Shown piece after piece: positions 35,752 through 49,500 of a DNA stretch of 64,000 nucleotides (positions are counted from its first letter, which is position 1; every line of letters begins with the position of its first letter). The position numbers were made by a program, and so were the translations under genes. The stretch comes from Plasmodium brasilianum. Taxonomy: Eukaryota; Apicomplexa; Aconoidasida; Haemosporida; Plasmodiidae. The notes under the pieces are model-generated. The model did no database searches. It was given only the letters and a program-made list of their open reading frames with translations, and had not been told where the DNA came from. The stretch lies in assembly GCF_023973825.1 (NCBI RefSeq), contig NC_090125.1:1547501-1611500 (forward strand), in the 5' to 3' direction.

Positions 35752-36939
35752 TTTTTTTTTTTTTTTTTTTTTTTCTAATTATTTGATAAAGATATAAATT
35801 TAAAAAGAAAAAGAAAAGAAGATAATGAAATAAGGAAATAACAGAATAATGCAATAACGCAAGAACGAAATGAGAAAAGAAAAAATGAAAAAGATAAAGC
35901 TTCACGAACGTTACTACCTTCAGTATCTTATTAGTTCATAATTAAATCCTTCCCTTCTCAGTATTTGTTAAACCTGTATTTTTCAGATATTTTTGTGATA
36001 TTATTAACTTTTGAATTGTTTAAAAAAAAAAAAAAAAAAAAGAATGTAAATACAATACAGAAGCACACAAAAATGTATCAAAGAAAAAAAAAAAAAAAAA
36101 ATATACTTGGTTATTTCATTTCATATACATTTGATGCACGTACAATATAATTGACTTATTTTGTAGGATGTAGCAAAAAATTGGATAGAACAAAATAAAA
36201 ACGAAATAAATACATAATAAAAATGAAATTAATACAAAATAAAAGTAAATTGAAAACAAAATTAATACAAAATAAAAGTAAATTGAAAACAAAATTAATA
36301 CAAAATAAAAGTAAATTGAAAACAAAATTAATACAAAATTAAAACAAAATTAAAACAAAATTAAAACAAAATTAAAACAAAATTAAAACGAACTAAAAAC
36401 AATATAAAAACAAAATTAAAATAAAATAAAAATAAGGGTGTTTAAACGGAAAAAAATGTATTTCGTTCTTTATGCTATTATGTTCCGCCTCTATTAAGTG
36501 TTTTGTCCGCCTTTCCTTTTTGTTTTCCATATCCTTTTCCTTCATTTTTATTTTTATTTATTTTTACATGTTTTACTTTTTTTTTTTTTTTTTTTTTCCT
36601 TTTTGTGTTTTCATTGCAACACATGTATTCATTGTTTTATTATATTTAATTTATGCACCTGATATATGTAAATTATTTCTTACACGAAGGACAAAAAAGT
36701 ATAATTGGAATAAATAAATCTGATAAATTAAATGAATAAAATAAACCAAATGAATTAAAAAAATGTAATGAATTTAACGAATTAAACGAGTTAAATCGGT
36801 TAACACGTAAAATAAGATGAAAAGCTTAAATGGGTTAAATAAATGGGTTAAATTCATCAAAAAAGGATTCAATTTTTAAAAAACGAATTTCCAATTTCCT
36901 GCATTTGTTTATTTGTTATAATAACGCAAACGAGAAAAA
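35752..36939. other. Intergenic region between FIS1 and the RlmI-like gene
   Basis: Contains A/T homopolymers and, at about 36200-36420, an A-rich repeat with units around TTAATACAAAATAAAAGTAA and a shorter AATTAAAACAAA series. No gene is supported. Confidence 0.7.
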
Positions 36940-39634
36940 TTATGAATATCCCAGTAGGAAGCACACAGATCTTAAGTACCATTCATCCCGGTTATTGCAC
37001 AGTATACTGTAAAATTACATAGAAAATAAGAAAGTAAGGGGGTAAAGCATGAAGTGGAAAAAAGGGTACCTTCACACGATATACTGAGGTAAAAAGAATG
37101 GCCTCAATAAAAAGGAGCAGGCACACATTTTATTTATATATGTATTTATGCTTTTATATATATATATTTATTTATATATTTATTTACTTATTTTATAAAT
37201 TTACCTGTTTTCCACGCTACAAGAATTTTCATATATTATTGATACACTCTTTTTTTTATGCTCAAATACACATTTGACTATGTTCAAAAATTTGTCGTAC
37301 TCCTCGGCGGACAATTCGACTGTTATGAACAGCAATCCTGCAGCACGTAACGGGAAATAAAAATAAAAAATAATACAGCACAGAACGTAATGCACCCAAA
37401 TATAATACATAATAATACAATATAAGTACATAATAATACAGTATATATACATAATAATACAATATAAATACATAATAATACAGTATAAATACATAATAAT
37501 ACAATATAAAGGAATAAAATTAACCCCCTCTTTGCAGAAGATCCGCCATGTGGTTCAAGTACTTATGCACTCCCTTGAAAGTGGCTGTGTACCTCTTTCC
37601 GTACGTACTTGTGTATGCATTTTTTCGGTAAACAATACTTCTTTTTATATTGTATATAATTATGCCAAACCTATTAAAAGGAGGATATAAAATAAAAAAG
37701 TAAAAAATTGTACTTTCTATATACTGTCTGTTTAATCATGGTGCCCTTTTTTTTTTCCTTTTTTTTGAGAAGCTGGTGGATCATGTATGCATATATGTAA
37801 ACTCTCGTCTCAGTTATATTACTTTAAATTATTGAGGTACATGTTATTCAGCTCTTCCAAAATATCTGTAAAGGTTAACGAGGAAAAGTAAAAGGAATGC
37901 AATTTCTTATTAGACGTGGTGTGGTGCACACGCTGGGTGGAAGTTGCGCAAACATACATGACAGATACATGTATATAAATATAAACAAATAAATATATAA
38001 ATATATATATATTTATATATATGTGTATGTACGCGCCCACATGCAAGCAGTGCGCAGCTCGATGACTTACCCTCCCTGTGCAGGGATGTTATATGCATAC
38101 ACTTGTTATGATTAACGTTTCTGTCTATGTAATTGGCGTTTTTGACAGAGTCAGAGAGTATAATAGATATAATTTCACTATAATTCGAACGTAAATCTCT
38201 GCACTGTTCATTTGCAAAAGAGGCGTTTATTATGTATTCTCCTACATTTCCGTTGATGTTTAGTATGGTAGTAGGTGTTTCACAAATATTTTGTAAAAAC
38301 AGACGATCATGTTTATTATCGACATGAAAGATATCATATGTTATATTCGTAATATTATTATAAAAGGTATAATCATTTTCACAGTAATATAATTCTAGAT
38401 CTGTTCCTTTGATTTGTTCTAATATATATTCTTTTCCCATTTGTGCTCTTTTTTCTTTTTTACTTATAATTTTTTTACAAAAAATATTTTGAGGGGTAAA
38501 AATATTTTCTAATTCTTTTTCAAATATATAATTATATTTTTGTATAGCTAAATTATCATACCTTATAAAAATATTTTTATCATATATATATGCAAGAATA
38601 CCTGGTAAATCGTCATTTATTGAATTAATAATTTTACAAAAAATTTTTATATTATTTCTATACTTAAACGAAAACATATAATCATATATATTTATATTAT
38701 ATATATATTTAAATCTCCTTTTAATACTTTCATATAATTTTTTTATAAAAAATTTATCATCAATTATTTTTCTTATATCCTTTTCAATTATTCGAATGAC
38801 TATATTACTTTTCCTATTTAACAATCCAATACCAATGTCTGCTTTATTATAAAAGAAAACATTAACCAACTCTCCTTCTTGATATTTACTTAGTTCAGAT
38901 ATATTTCTTACTTCGAAGTCATACACATATCGATGTTTCTCTTTCGACAGTGCATTGTATCTCTGTGATGAAAGGTACATTGAGCAGTATTTTTTATTAT
39001 CGCCCCCACTCTCATTCTTCATGTTGCACATCTCTCCATCGTTTCTACTACTACGGTTCTCACTACTACTTCGGTTCTCACTACTACTACGGTTCTCACT
39101 ACTACTACGGTTCTCACTATCGCTATTTTTTCCATCTTCCAAATTTTTCATGTTTCCTTCTTCCCCCTGGACGTGAAACTCCTTGAAAACGTAACTACTC
39201 TGACCACCGCCAATACTTGCATTAATATTTACAGTACTATCAACTAAACCAGTCACTTCGGAAGGATCTATTCCAAGCGGGGTGGAGTGAATTTCCCCTT
39301 TGTTGGTACTACAAGTTAGCTGGTCTTCGTATAATAAAATATCCGTTTCCAGCGGTTTTAAATAAACGTTTATTCTATTTTCATATGTACTCGTTAATGT
39401 AACTCTTTTATTATTTATTAGTCTTAATTCTTGCAAGTCTAAAAAATTCGTTGATGTATTTTCTATATTTGCAGATGCGTTGCTCATCCATTTTAAATTA
39501 CTTGATTTTGAACTGAAAGCTAGTTTCTTTATGCCCCCCCCCAAAAAAAAATGTTCTTTACTACTGTTATTATATGCTTTTTTAAAATGTTTCAAGCTTA
39601 TTCCTACTTTTTCTTTACTCAATATATTAAACAT
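36940..39634 (-). CDS. RlmI-like methyltransferase-fold protein with degraded active site
   Basis: Five exons: 39634-38071, 37865-37823, 37670-37525, 37337-37205 and 37006-36940. All junctions are GT..AG with matching phases 1, 2, 1, 2; the product is 650 residues. It aligns along its length with bacterial RlmI, which makes m5C1962 in 23S rRNA. There is a PUA-like part (about 240-285), then a linker (SINDDLPGILAYIYDKN matches the usual E-S-D-G-L-P-G region). The Rossmann part follows: INGNVGEY at about 460-467, SDSVKNANYIDRNVNHN at about 494-510, LLQRGGLLFIT at about 580-590, and a C-terminal DEWYLRSVCFLLGY matching the family's P-E-x-x-Y-L-K end. Key positions are changed: the D-P-P loop reads YNI (542-544), the S-C-S segment with the catalytic Cys reads VEL, and the acidic SAM-binding residue is lacking. 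A Ser/Asn/Arg repeat (about 170-197) interrupts the N-terminus. It is probably organellar or a non-catalytic RNA-binding protein. Confidence 0.75.
37395..37510. repeat. 21-bp intronic tandem repeat
   Basis: Five copies of CAGTATAAATACATAATAAT plus one base fill the third intron (37338-37524) of the RlmI-like gene. Confidence 0.85.
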
Positions 39635-40511
39635 ATTTCTCCCTCTTACAATATTTATTTTTTTTTTTTTTAATTTGTAAAATGAGTATATTTACTCGCT
39701 ATACTAAACTATGACTCATCTTTCGTTGTTCACTTGTTCGTATCGGCATAAATAACTTGATTGTATGTGTGTATACACAGGCGTACATGTGCACAAACGT
39801 GCGTAGCTTTCTACATACGAATGAGCAAAATTTTTAAGCCAAAGTGGTTATAAATACGACGGGGAAAAAAAAATTAAAAAACAAAGAAAATTAAAAAAAA
39901 ATCGACTGCAATATAAACGCTGCTGCAATATAAACTCTGCTGCAGTATAAACTCTACTGCAGTATAAACTCTACTGCAGTATAAACGCTGCTGCAATACG
40001 AACGCTGCTGCAATACGAACGCTGCTGCAATACGAACGCTGCTGCAATACAAACGCTGCTGCAATACAAGCGCGAATACAAAAATTATTTCAAAAAATGC
40101 GCTACATTAATATGTTGTGCTTTGCACATTTCCGACGTTCGTAATGGTAACAGTTGCCACTAGGAAGGACTCCTACTCATGCATATGCATCAATTTCGTA
40201 TATTTCATATTCGTATTTTCGAACTTATGCAAAATGCGCAAGACCGCCATATTGTAACAAGTTGAAAATGTACAAAAATAAAAAAAAAAGAAAAAAAGAA
40301 AAAAGAAAAAAAGAAAAAGAGAAAAAAGAAAAAAGAAAAAAAGAAATTTTTTCTATCCATTCCATCTTCAGTTAAAATTCGCTCTGTACATAACTTTTTA
40401 AGGTAAAAAAAAAAAAAAAAAAAATAAAAAAAAAATAGATAAACATTTTAACAATCCTTATTTCCTAGTGGGGTCCAGGAATTGCACGTTACTTTCTCAT
40501 AACGATGACTT
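39635..40511. other. Intergenic region with a 17-bp repeat
   Basis: Between the start of the RlmI-like gene and the end of the giant gene. About 39905-40070 holds ten copies of GCTGCTGCAATACGAAC (variants TATAAAC, TACAAAC). A purine run follows at 40270-40345. The rest shows no gene. Confidence 0.75.
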
Positions 40512-43500
40512 CTAATTTGCTACAAGAAGGAGTATTTTTTTTTTGTATTTCTGGAGCAGCTTGATGTTTTTCTTTGCTTCTCGAAGTTTCACCTTCATTT
40601 TGCAGTACTCGTAAAATATTAGGGACGGGTTAGTTGTATATGCCTTTTTAATAAACGAAGAGAGTGGTACCTTTTCCTTTAACGCTGTGTTGACATTTTT
40701 GCACCCAGTTATAATACACCAGATAGTATATATTATGCTCGTTTTAATTTGGATATGCAATTGTTTAAAAAGAACAACAAAATCGTCGATTCCTATATGC
40801 TTGTCCTCATTTGTACATTCAAAGATGTCAAGAATCATTAGCTTCAAGTATGTTTCTATGGAATAATTACGATCAGTGGGGTTCTTTAACGATTCGGTTT
40901 CTTTTAATATGGAAGAAACTCCTTTACCATTACCTTTTTCTTCATCCTTTCGCTCGATATTGTAATGATAAAGGGAGCTATGTATACATGGATGAAGGAT
41001 GCCCTTTTCTGGTACTTGCTCACCGCTATACCTTTTCAGGTTTGGTGTGTTGTTCGCACTGCTAAGCCTTTTCAGGTTAGATGTGTTGTTCGCACTGCTA
41101 AGCCTTTTCAGGTTAGATGTGTTGTTCGCACTGCTAAGCCTTTTCAGGTTAGATGTGTTGTTCGCACTGCTAAGCCTTTTTAGGTTTGGTGTGTTGTTCG
41201 CACTGCTAAGCCTTTTTAGGTTTGGTGTGTTGTTCGCACTGCTAAGTCCTTTTAGACTTGTAGAGTAACTTCTGCTGGGTAGAGAACTTTTCAAATTGCA
41301 AATCTTATATATGTTCGTATTACCAGTACGTGAACAAGTATTGGCACGTGTGTTGTTCAACTTTGAGAAATATTTCATCTCAATTCTTTGCCACATATGA
41401 AATAGTATGCTCATAAATTTATTGTCTACATCTAACAATGGGTAACTTAAATTACTGTATTCATCATCACCTGCGTCCCCAGCATCTCCAGAATATGTAT
41501 TATGTGCATTGTGCATATTTTTCCATTTCGATGAGTATTCCTTTTGCAGTGAGCCCCTTTCATGAGGATCATTATTGTGCAACAAGAAGCATCCATGAAG
41601 TCTATCACTAGTACAGTCTCTACTACTATTACGTCTTCCACTACAACTGCAATTTTTAATAGTACTGTCATTTGTATCTTTTTTACACATATCCTTATGG
41701 AAACTCATACACCTTGAGGCAAGAAACATATTTGTACCGCTAACGGTGCATTCAACGCTCCTGCACTTATTATTACTCGTTGGCAGCATGACAATATTTG
41801 TTAGAATAGACAAAAATTGCTGATAAAAATAGTCATAATTTACTCCAATATTTAATATAAACCTTATACTTAAATATTTGTGAACTATATCAATATTGAT
41901 AATATAATTTTTTTTAAAAAAAAAATTATGTAATAACCTCGTTTTTAACATATTCTCTTCAACATATTCAATAAAATCGCTACTATTCACAAACAAATTG
42001 CTCAGTTTCATTTTTTCTAAAATATTTTTGATAATATCAAAAGGGTAATTCTTCTTTTCGGATAAAGAAGTATCACTTCCTTCGTTATATTCCCATTGAT
42101 ATAATCCTATCTCATCAGCGTAATTTGCTACTAAGCAAGGAATCACATGAGAGTTGTAGTTAAACTCGATAATTTCATTCACCACTTGTTGTATACAGTC
42201 TACATACGATTCGTCATTCTTTCCATTTAGAATATTTAAATTACCATGGTTAGAAATATTATCACTACTAGTAGTCTTGTTCTTTCTCTTGGTTCCAGTA
42301 ACTCCTCTATAAGAATAACTATTCATGCTCACATAATTTGTTATGTCGTTGTTTAGGCTATACCAGTATGTACCCCAGGAGTTCCTTTCCGAATAATTCC
42401 TAGAATGCCTCAAATTGTGTATGCTATTGCACAGAGTTGTAGCACTAACTGTACTGTGGTACGTGTTAAAGGGTGCTATATCTGATATGCTTTTTTTTTT
42501 TTCCTTTTTTTTTCTCTCATCTTTCACTTGTTCTGCTTCTTCTACCTCTTTTTCTTCTTCTATGTGATTGAACTCCTTCGTATTAGCTAGTCCATTCGTA
42601 ATGTTATTGTTCGATGTTGAAGAAGACAAGCTGTGGTTCCGAATAAATGAATACTTCGTTTCGTTCATAAAAAAAGCAGCATATACTTGATGAAAATTGA
42701 AAAAGGTATATAAAACAAACCTTACAATTTTTTTTAAATTGTATATTCCATACATCACTTCCCACATTCTGTTTTTATTCTTTTCTTGTTCTATTATATC
42801 TTCCATTTTTTGGAAGCACTTTTTAAAATAAGAAAATAAGCCAACAAAGGATTCAAGGAAACATGTATTTCCATCCTCCCTATAATAGTTAATTATTTCA
42901 TCAATGGAACTTAGCATTCTTGATATACTTCTTTTGCAATTCTGTATTTCGTTTCGTCTTATATATGCATTTATTTCGTTAATACCTTTACATGTTACTG
43001 ACAAAATTAGAAATAAATCGCTAGAAAAACATATTTCAAAAAATGTGATAAAATTTTCGATCCAATTTGGGGAAATAACTTCAATTTGTTTTTCACCTGA
43101 ACAAGTCATCACCATATGTTTTTTTTCGTTAAAAATAAAATATTTTGAATTTTTCCTGTCATATTTGCATTGTGCTGTTTTTTTCAAACTATTGAATTTT
43201 GTACATTTGTTTATGTCATCCTCATTTTCGTTAAACCATTTAACAGAGATTTCATCCTTGTCCCTTTCTATTACATCCCTTTCTGTTATATCCCTTTCTG
43301 TTATATCCCTTTCTGTTATATCCCTTTCTGTTATATCCCTTTCTGTTATATCCCTTTCTGTTGTATCCCTTTCTGTTATATCCCTTTCTGTTATATCCCT
43401 TTCTGTTATATCCCTTTCTGTTATATCCCTTTCTGTTATATCCCTTTCTGTTATATCCCTTTCTGTTGTATCCCTTTCTGTTATATCCCTTTCTGTTATA

Positions 43501-46500
43501 TCCCTTTCTGTTATATCCCTTTCTGCTACATCCCTTTCTGTTACATCCCTTTCTGTTACATCCCTCTCTGTTACATCCTTTTCCATCTCTATTGCGTCCC
43601 TTTCTCTTTCTAGTATGCCCTTTTCCCTTTTTATTGTGTTCCTTTCCATTTCTATTAATTCGTCCGTCTCATCATCATATTTTGTGAAGAAAATATGATC
43701 TGGCATCCTACTTAAGCAGTCTACCTCACTTAAGGACATGCTAAAAAGCGAGCTCTTAATTTTATGAACATCTAAGTATGTTTTATTTTCACTTATAATT
43801 TCATTAATTAAAGAAACATTCGAATTAATAAACAAAATGTTAACAGAAATGGAGTTCAAACATATGAGTATATTTGAGCAGTCAAAAACAGAACTTTCAT
43901 TGGATGCTTTTTTAGCCCTAAAGTTCGATAGTTCTTCATTTATTATGTCGACACTTTTTACTATTTCGCCTGTCTTGTTCAGAATTTTTTTGTAAATGGA
44001 ATCTTCTTCATTTTTCTCTTTTCCTATTAACAATTTGCACAAAATATGATCTAACTTATCATATAATTTCCTATTTTCTTTTTCTAGCTCAATGCACACA
44101 TTTTTGTAGTTGTTTACGTTCCCATGTTTAACAGTGTCTTGCCTCATTTTGCGCGTTTTGAAGGACCCACTTGGTACCAGTATTTCGTTTTCCCCATCAT
44201 GTGTGTTTTCCTTCTTCTCTAACAACTCCATTTTTGAAGAATTCAGTTCGTCCTTCTGTACACTATGCTTACTATCCATACTATCCATACCACGCATACT
44301 ACGCCTACTCCCGCGTCTGGCCGCTGCTCCACATAGCAGAAATCCTCTCAACTCAGTTACCTTCCTACCTAGCGCTTTATTTTTTCGAAATAGGCGTACA
44401 TTGCTTTTTTCATATTCACGTATTATCATCCCTAAGTATAAGTACTCTTTTAGCATATCCTTGCATTTTGCTCGTAAGTCATCTATATCTAAATTATTTA
44501 GCTCTTTACATATATCGTCATAATTTTTAAAGCTTAGTAGCTTACGTAGTTTCCTCTGCTGATCATCAACTGTTAATAAATCCTTTTTTTTAATTTCTAA
44601 AAATTGTTTGCAGCTATCACTTCGCAAATCTCTATCAATTTCTCTTTGACTAAATAAATTAAGTAAACTATCTCTATCAATTTTCAGTTGTAACTCATTG
44701 TTATTGTTTTTACAACTAACTAACTTGTCCAAATAGGAAGAAATATCACTACTGTTCTCTATACCCTTGTTTACAATTGCTTCTTCATCTTTTTCACTAA
44801 TAAAATTTTTACTTTCTAATTCACCATTTTGCTCTACTAGTAGTAGTTCCCGTTGTTCATTTTTTTTTAAATCATTTTCTTCTTTCATATGATATGTTTC
44901 ACTTCTTAAATTATCAACTTGATCATTATGATTACTTACTTGTCCAGGCTTCCTATTTATCCTATTTGTCCTCTCTGCATCCGCAGCTTCATTAGCCTCA
45001 TTAGCTGCACTGGTCTCATTTTGCATGTACTCCATTTCTGTCTTCAAGCTGTGCTCGTTTATTTTCATTTCACTAATACCTTCATCTGTACAATTTAATT
45101 CGCTTTTTATCTTATCCACTTCTGTCTGCACTCGCATGTCTCTCTTAAGTTTATACATGGACTTCTCACTTTTCTCCTTAAGTATGTTTAACTCGTTTTC
45201 GATCATTTTTTTTTCCTTCTTCACCTCATCTATTAAATATTTCTGACTATTAATTTCTTCTTCCTTTAGTTGTAGCTCTTTATTTCTATGCTCGAGATCT
45301 TTTTCTAAGTCCCTAATACGAATATGTTGTTTGTTCACCTGCTCTTCTAAATTGTTTATTCTTAATATGCTGTTCATTTTGTCTCTCACCAGGTTCTCCT
45401 TATCTCCCGAAAGGAGCTCAACTTCTCTTCTAATGTTCCCCATTTCAATTTGCAGTTCATCCCGTTCGGTTTGTAGTTCATCCCGTTCGGTTTGTAGTTC
45501 ATCTCGTTCGGTTTGCAGTTCATCTCGTTCGGTTTGTAGTTCATCTCGTTCGGTATGCAGTTCATCCCGTTCGGTATGCAGTTCATCCCGTTCGGTTTGC
45601 AGTTCATTCCGTTCTATTTGTAGCTCATTCCGCTCGGTCAGCAATGCATCTCGTTCCATTTGCAGCTCATCCCTCTGGCTCACAAGTACGTTATTATCAC
45701 CGCTCAACTTTTCATTCTTGTTCCTTAAAATGATAATTTCGTCGTTACTGTTATTGTTTTCTCTTCTTAATATGTTATTGATTTTTTTCCAATTATTAAT
45801 TTCACTTTTTAGAATATTATTTTCTCTGCTAAGCTTGTCATACTCGTGTTTTAAAGCATTATATGTACTTACTAAAGTATCTTTATCACTATTATGCATA
45901 TTTATCTTATTATTATTTATTCCTGTTAATACATTTCCTCCATGAGAATTTTCCTCCTCAATATAGGACTCTGTATATTGTTTTCCTCTTTCTATATCGT
46001 TCAAATGTACACTTATGTTATTATCATTTAACACGTCTTTATCATTCTCTTCGTTCATTATTGGCTTATACGTTTTTTCTGTCTCTTCTTCACAATGTTG
46101 GGATATATTCACTGAAAAATTGCATTGGATTCTGTCACTATTTAAATGAATCTCTTCATTATTTTTATTGTTAATTTTATTATTTTTTTTTTTTCCTCTT
46201 AATTCTTCATCATTGCACATAGGAGCATTTCCATCGTCATTTGAGATTCTACTAATCCCATTTTCTTTGTCCCTTCCGATTCTACTTCTTCCGCCATCTC
46301 CGCCTTCCCCTTTGGCCCCCCTTTCCAATTTCTCTATACTGTGTATAAATTCTTGCACCACATTATCTATTTTATTTATGTTGTCTTTCCTGTCTGATAT
46401 TAAATTTTCTCTACATTTATTATATGCACAATTATTGTTCAGGCAATGAGATGCATTCTTCCTTTTCTCATCATTCAGTGAGTTACCTCTCTCAAATTTA

Positions 46501-49500
46501 TCATTAGAATTATGATTACCATTCGTAGGGTCTATTTGTTTATATGTAAGTCTTAAGTCCTCATTTCTTATTTTTTTCATATCAAAACTATATGTTTGAT
46601 TTCTTCTACATTCATTGTTCCTTTCTCTAATAAAATGAATGCTCCTTTTTTTATTTTCAAAGTTTGCATTACTTTTATAGCGTACTTTACATTCATGCAT
46701 GTGCTGTTTAATTAAATAGACCTTTTCATATGATTCATTTTGCATATAATTCATTTTATTTTCCTTTAAAAACCACTTCTCATCATCTAAAATATCTTTA
46801 TTATCCATACATGTACTTACATTGTAACCATCCAATTTGTACATATGAATGCTATTCAGTGAAAAGCTCCTTCTATTTTTGTATCTCTTTTTCCCTATGG
46901 CTATCACGTCGTCATGATGACTACTTACTTTTTTGTATTCCACTAAGTCATATGTTCCTTCGTCGTAATTCTTCTTCTTTAGAAATTCAGTAGTACAGAA
47001 CGTGTCCTCATTTGCACCCTTGTCACGTTCGCATGTGTTATATGGCTCTTTATTGTATGCATCGTTTTCATCATCATGGGAACTTGGACCTACAGTAATG
47101 TTGCTCTCTTCACCTCTATCATTTTCATCGTTACAGGCACTTGGACCTACAGTAATGTTACTCTCTTCACCCCTATCATGCTCACCTGGGTAATATTCCT
47201 TGTTTTTATTTCCAGCATTTTCCTCTTCACAATACGCGTTACGCTCACTGCTATTACTGGCCTCCTTTCTTCTCATCAGCTTCTTGAAACTATCAAATAT
47301 TTTACTTTTAAATAATTTTTTTTTATTTTTTTCTGTACCTTCATTTAATAAGGTATTATTCACCTGGCTCGATTTCTCCAACACACTGTTTGTTCCTCCT
47401 CCAAAATTCAAGGAAGCATCTTGATACATTTTTTCTGCTTCCTTTTGACTGCTTTTTTTTTGGGGAGCACATTTTTTATTTTTTTTTATTTTATCTAAAA
47501 ATATACTTTTCTTTCCCCCCTCCATTTGTCTTCCTTCATTACTATTCTTAGTACTAACTTCTGCTGAGTCCCTAGGTAGTCCTCTTTCACTAATTGCATT
47601 TTTCGAACGACTCGTTTCGTTTGTACTATCCGCCTCCCTTTCCCCCTTTGCGTTATTAATGCTGTAACTTCTGATAGTATAAATTCCACAGCGCTTCTTA
47701 CTCTTTGTGTCCACATCTGAAAGGAAGTGGCTACTTTTATTTTTACTCATTAGATTTACCTCTTCTACCATGGAATAGCAGGAACTATCATTCGTTTTAT
47801 CTTTATAAATTTTTTTAAAAAAACCGTCGAACATATTTGTTACATGCGCATTTTCATGTGCTGACAGGTCCCTTTCGTCATTTCTATAAAGGTTCTTGCT
47901 TTTTCTGGAGAAAGGGGAGTATACAGCGTCTCTCACACGGCTCATCCCCCAGATACTGTTACGATCAGTGATATTTCGATCGATTTCTCGATCGATGCTT
48001 CTGTCCATACTTCCATCGTTGCTTCCACTGCTGCTACTTCTACCCTTTTTATCACTCCCTCGACAGACCATGTCTACTTCTCCAGGCGCCTCCTGGGTAT
48101 TACCCGTGCACTTTACCATTTCGGATGAATTACTTCCATCATTATGATCAGTTAATTTGTGAACATATTTCTTTAGGCATCCTTTTGGCCAATGCAGTAT
48201 GTCGTCTTGCTCACCATGATCAAAATTTTCATACTCATTTAAATTCTTTGACAAATTTAAAATATCTATGTGATCCTTTTCAAAATGTTGATCTATATAT
48301 GTATTGCTACTCATATAATTATTATTCTCTTCATATTTTTTTAGAGATTCATCTCTATCCTCCCTTCCTTCATTGAAATAATTAACTGGAGCAAAACTGG
48401 GTGCTATTTGAACAAAGCATTCGTTGTTGTCGCATACATCATATACACCAATAATTTGCTCTTCAAAATCGTCATTATCATTTGTCTCTTCCCTTACTTG
48501 CGCATCATGTTGGGGAACTCTCATGTTGCAGTGCTGCTTCTTTAACGGAACCGCTTCGTTGGAAATTACCTCATTGGACAATGCCTCATTGGACAATTCC
48601 TCATTGGACAATGCCTCATTGGACAATTCCTCATTAGGCAATTCCTCATTAGGCAATGCCTCACTGGACAATTCCTCATTGGACAAATCCTCATTAGGCA
48701 ATGCCTCACTGGACAATTCCTCATTAGGCAATGCCTCATTGGACAATGCTTCCTTAACCGTTTCTGCACATAATGAATAACTCCGCTCACTCTTTGCATT
48801 TATATAACTGATATTACTTGTTGACCTCACTCTTTCTTGCAGCGGTCCTAAGTAATCTAAACTATTAAAATGCATTGCACATATCACATCGTTGTCATCC
48901 CTTTCGCTGTTCAACGAGTATGTCGAAAATGCTTTGGCGTGAAGGAAACCGCTCTCTTTTTTAAATTTATTATCTACGCCGTCTAATCGTCCTTCTACTC
49001 CTTCCCCTTCTCTGCCCAATTTCCCCTCGACTTCCTGGTCTGCTTCCTTTTCCGCTCCTCCATTTTTACATAAACACGTGGACGTGTAACTACGTCCAGC
49101 AACTTCATCATCAACGCAATGACAACCTCTTGTACCATTAGAACAATCATGTGCATGCTCAGCTGTCATACTTGCATTGAAGTAGTTATCTGAATGAGAC
49201 ATCCTATTCGCGCTTAATTCTTCTTTTTTTTCATTGATATTTATTGAGTAGTTCATTGCGTTCTTTTTTAGGTTATTATATATTTTATTATTTGCAGAGG
49301 GGTATACAATACTCTGCCTATATAATGTAACATTGTCGTTGTTTGATATAGCGCAAACTTTATATGTATCAGATTCTTTATCTGTTAGCTTCTCCTCTGT
49401 ACCATCACTATTACTATTATGTAGAAATGACGAAATGCCAGGACAATTTTTTTTTTTTTTTTTTTTTTTTTTCGCTCTTGTAGTAGCAGCTGTATTGTTG

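Noticed and set aside
37201..37203. Stop at 37201 as the end of the RlmI-like gene
   Set aside because: A GTAAAT donor just before it and a strong TTTTACAG acceptor at 37007 add an in-phase exon that matches the family's C-terminus.
42904..43698. 264-codon plus-strand frame and two others over the ITERD array
   Set aside because: Antisense shadows of the coding 15-bp repeat in the giant minus-strand gene.
45331..45945. 204-codon plus-strand frame (SSSRSVC repeats)
   Set aside because: Antisense of the ELQTERD heptad array; the minus-strand frame is 3767 codons long.
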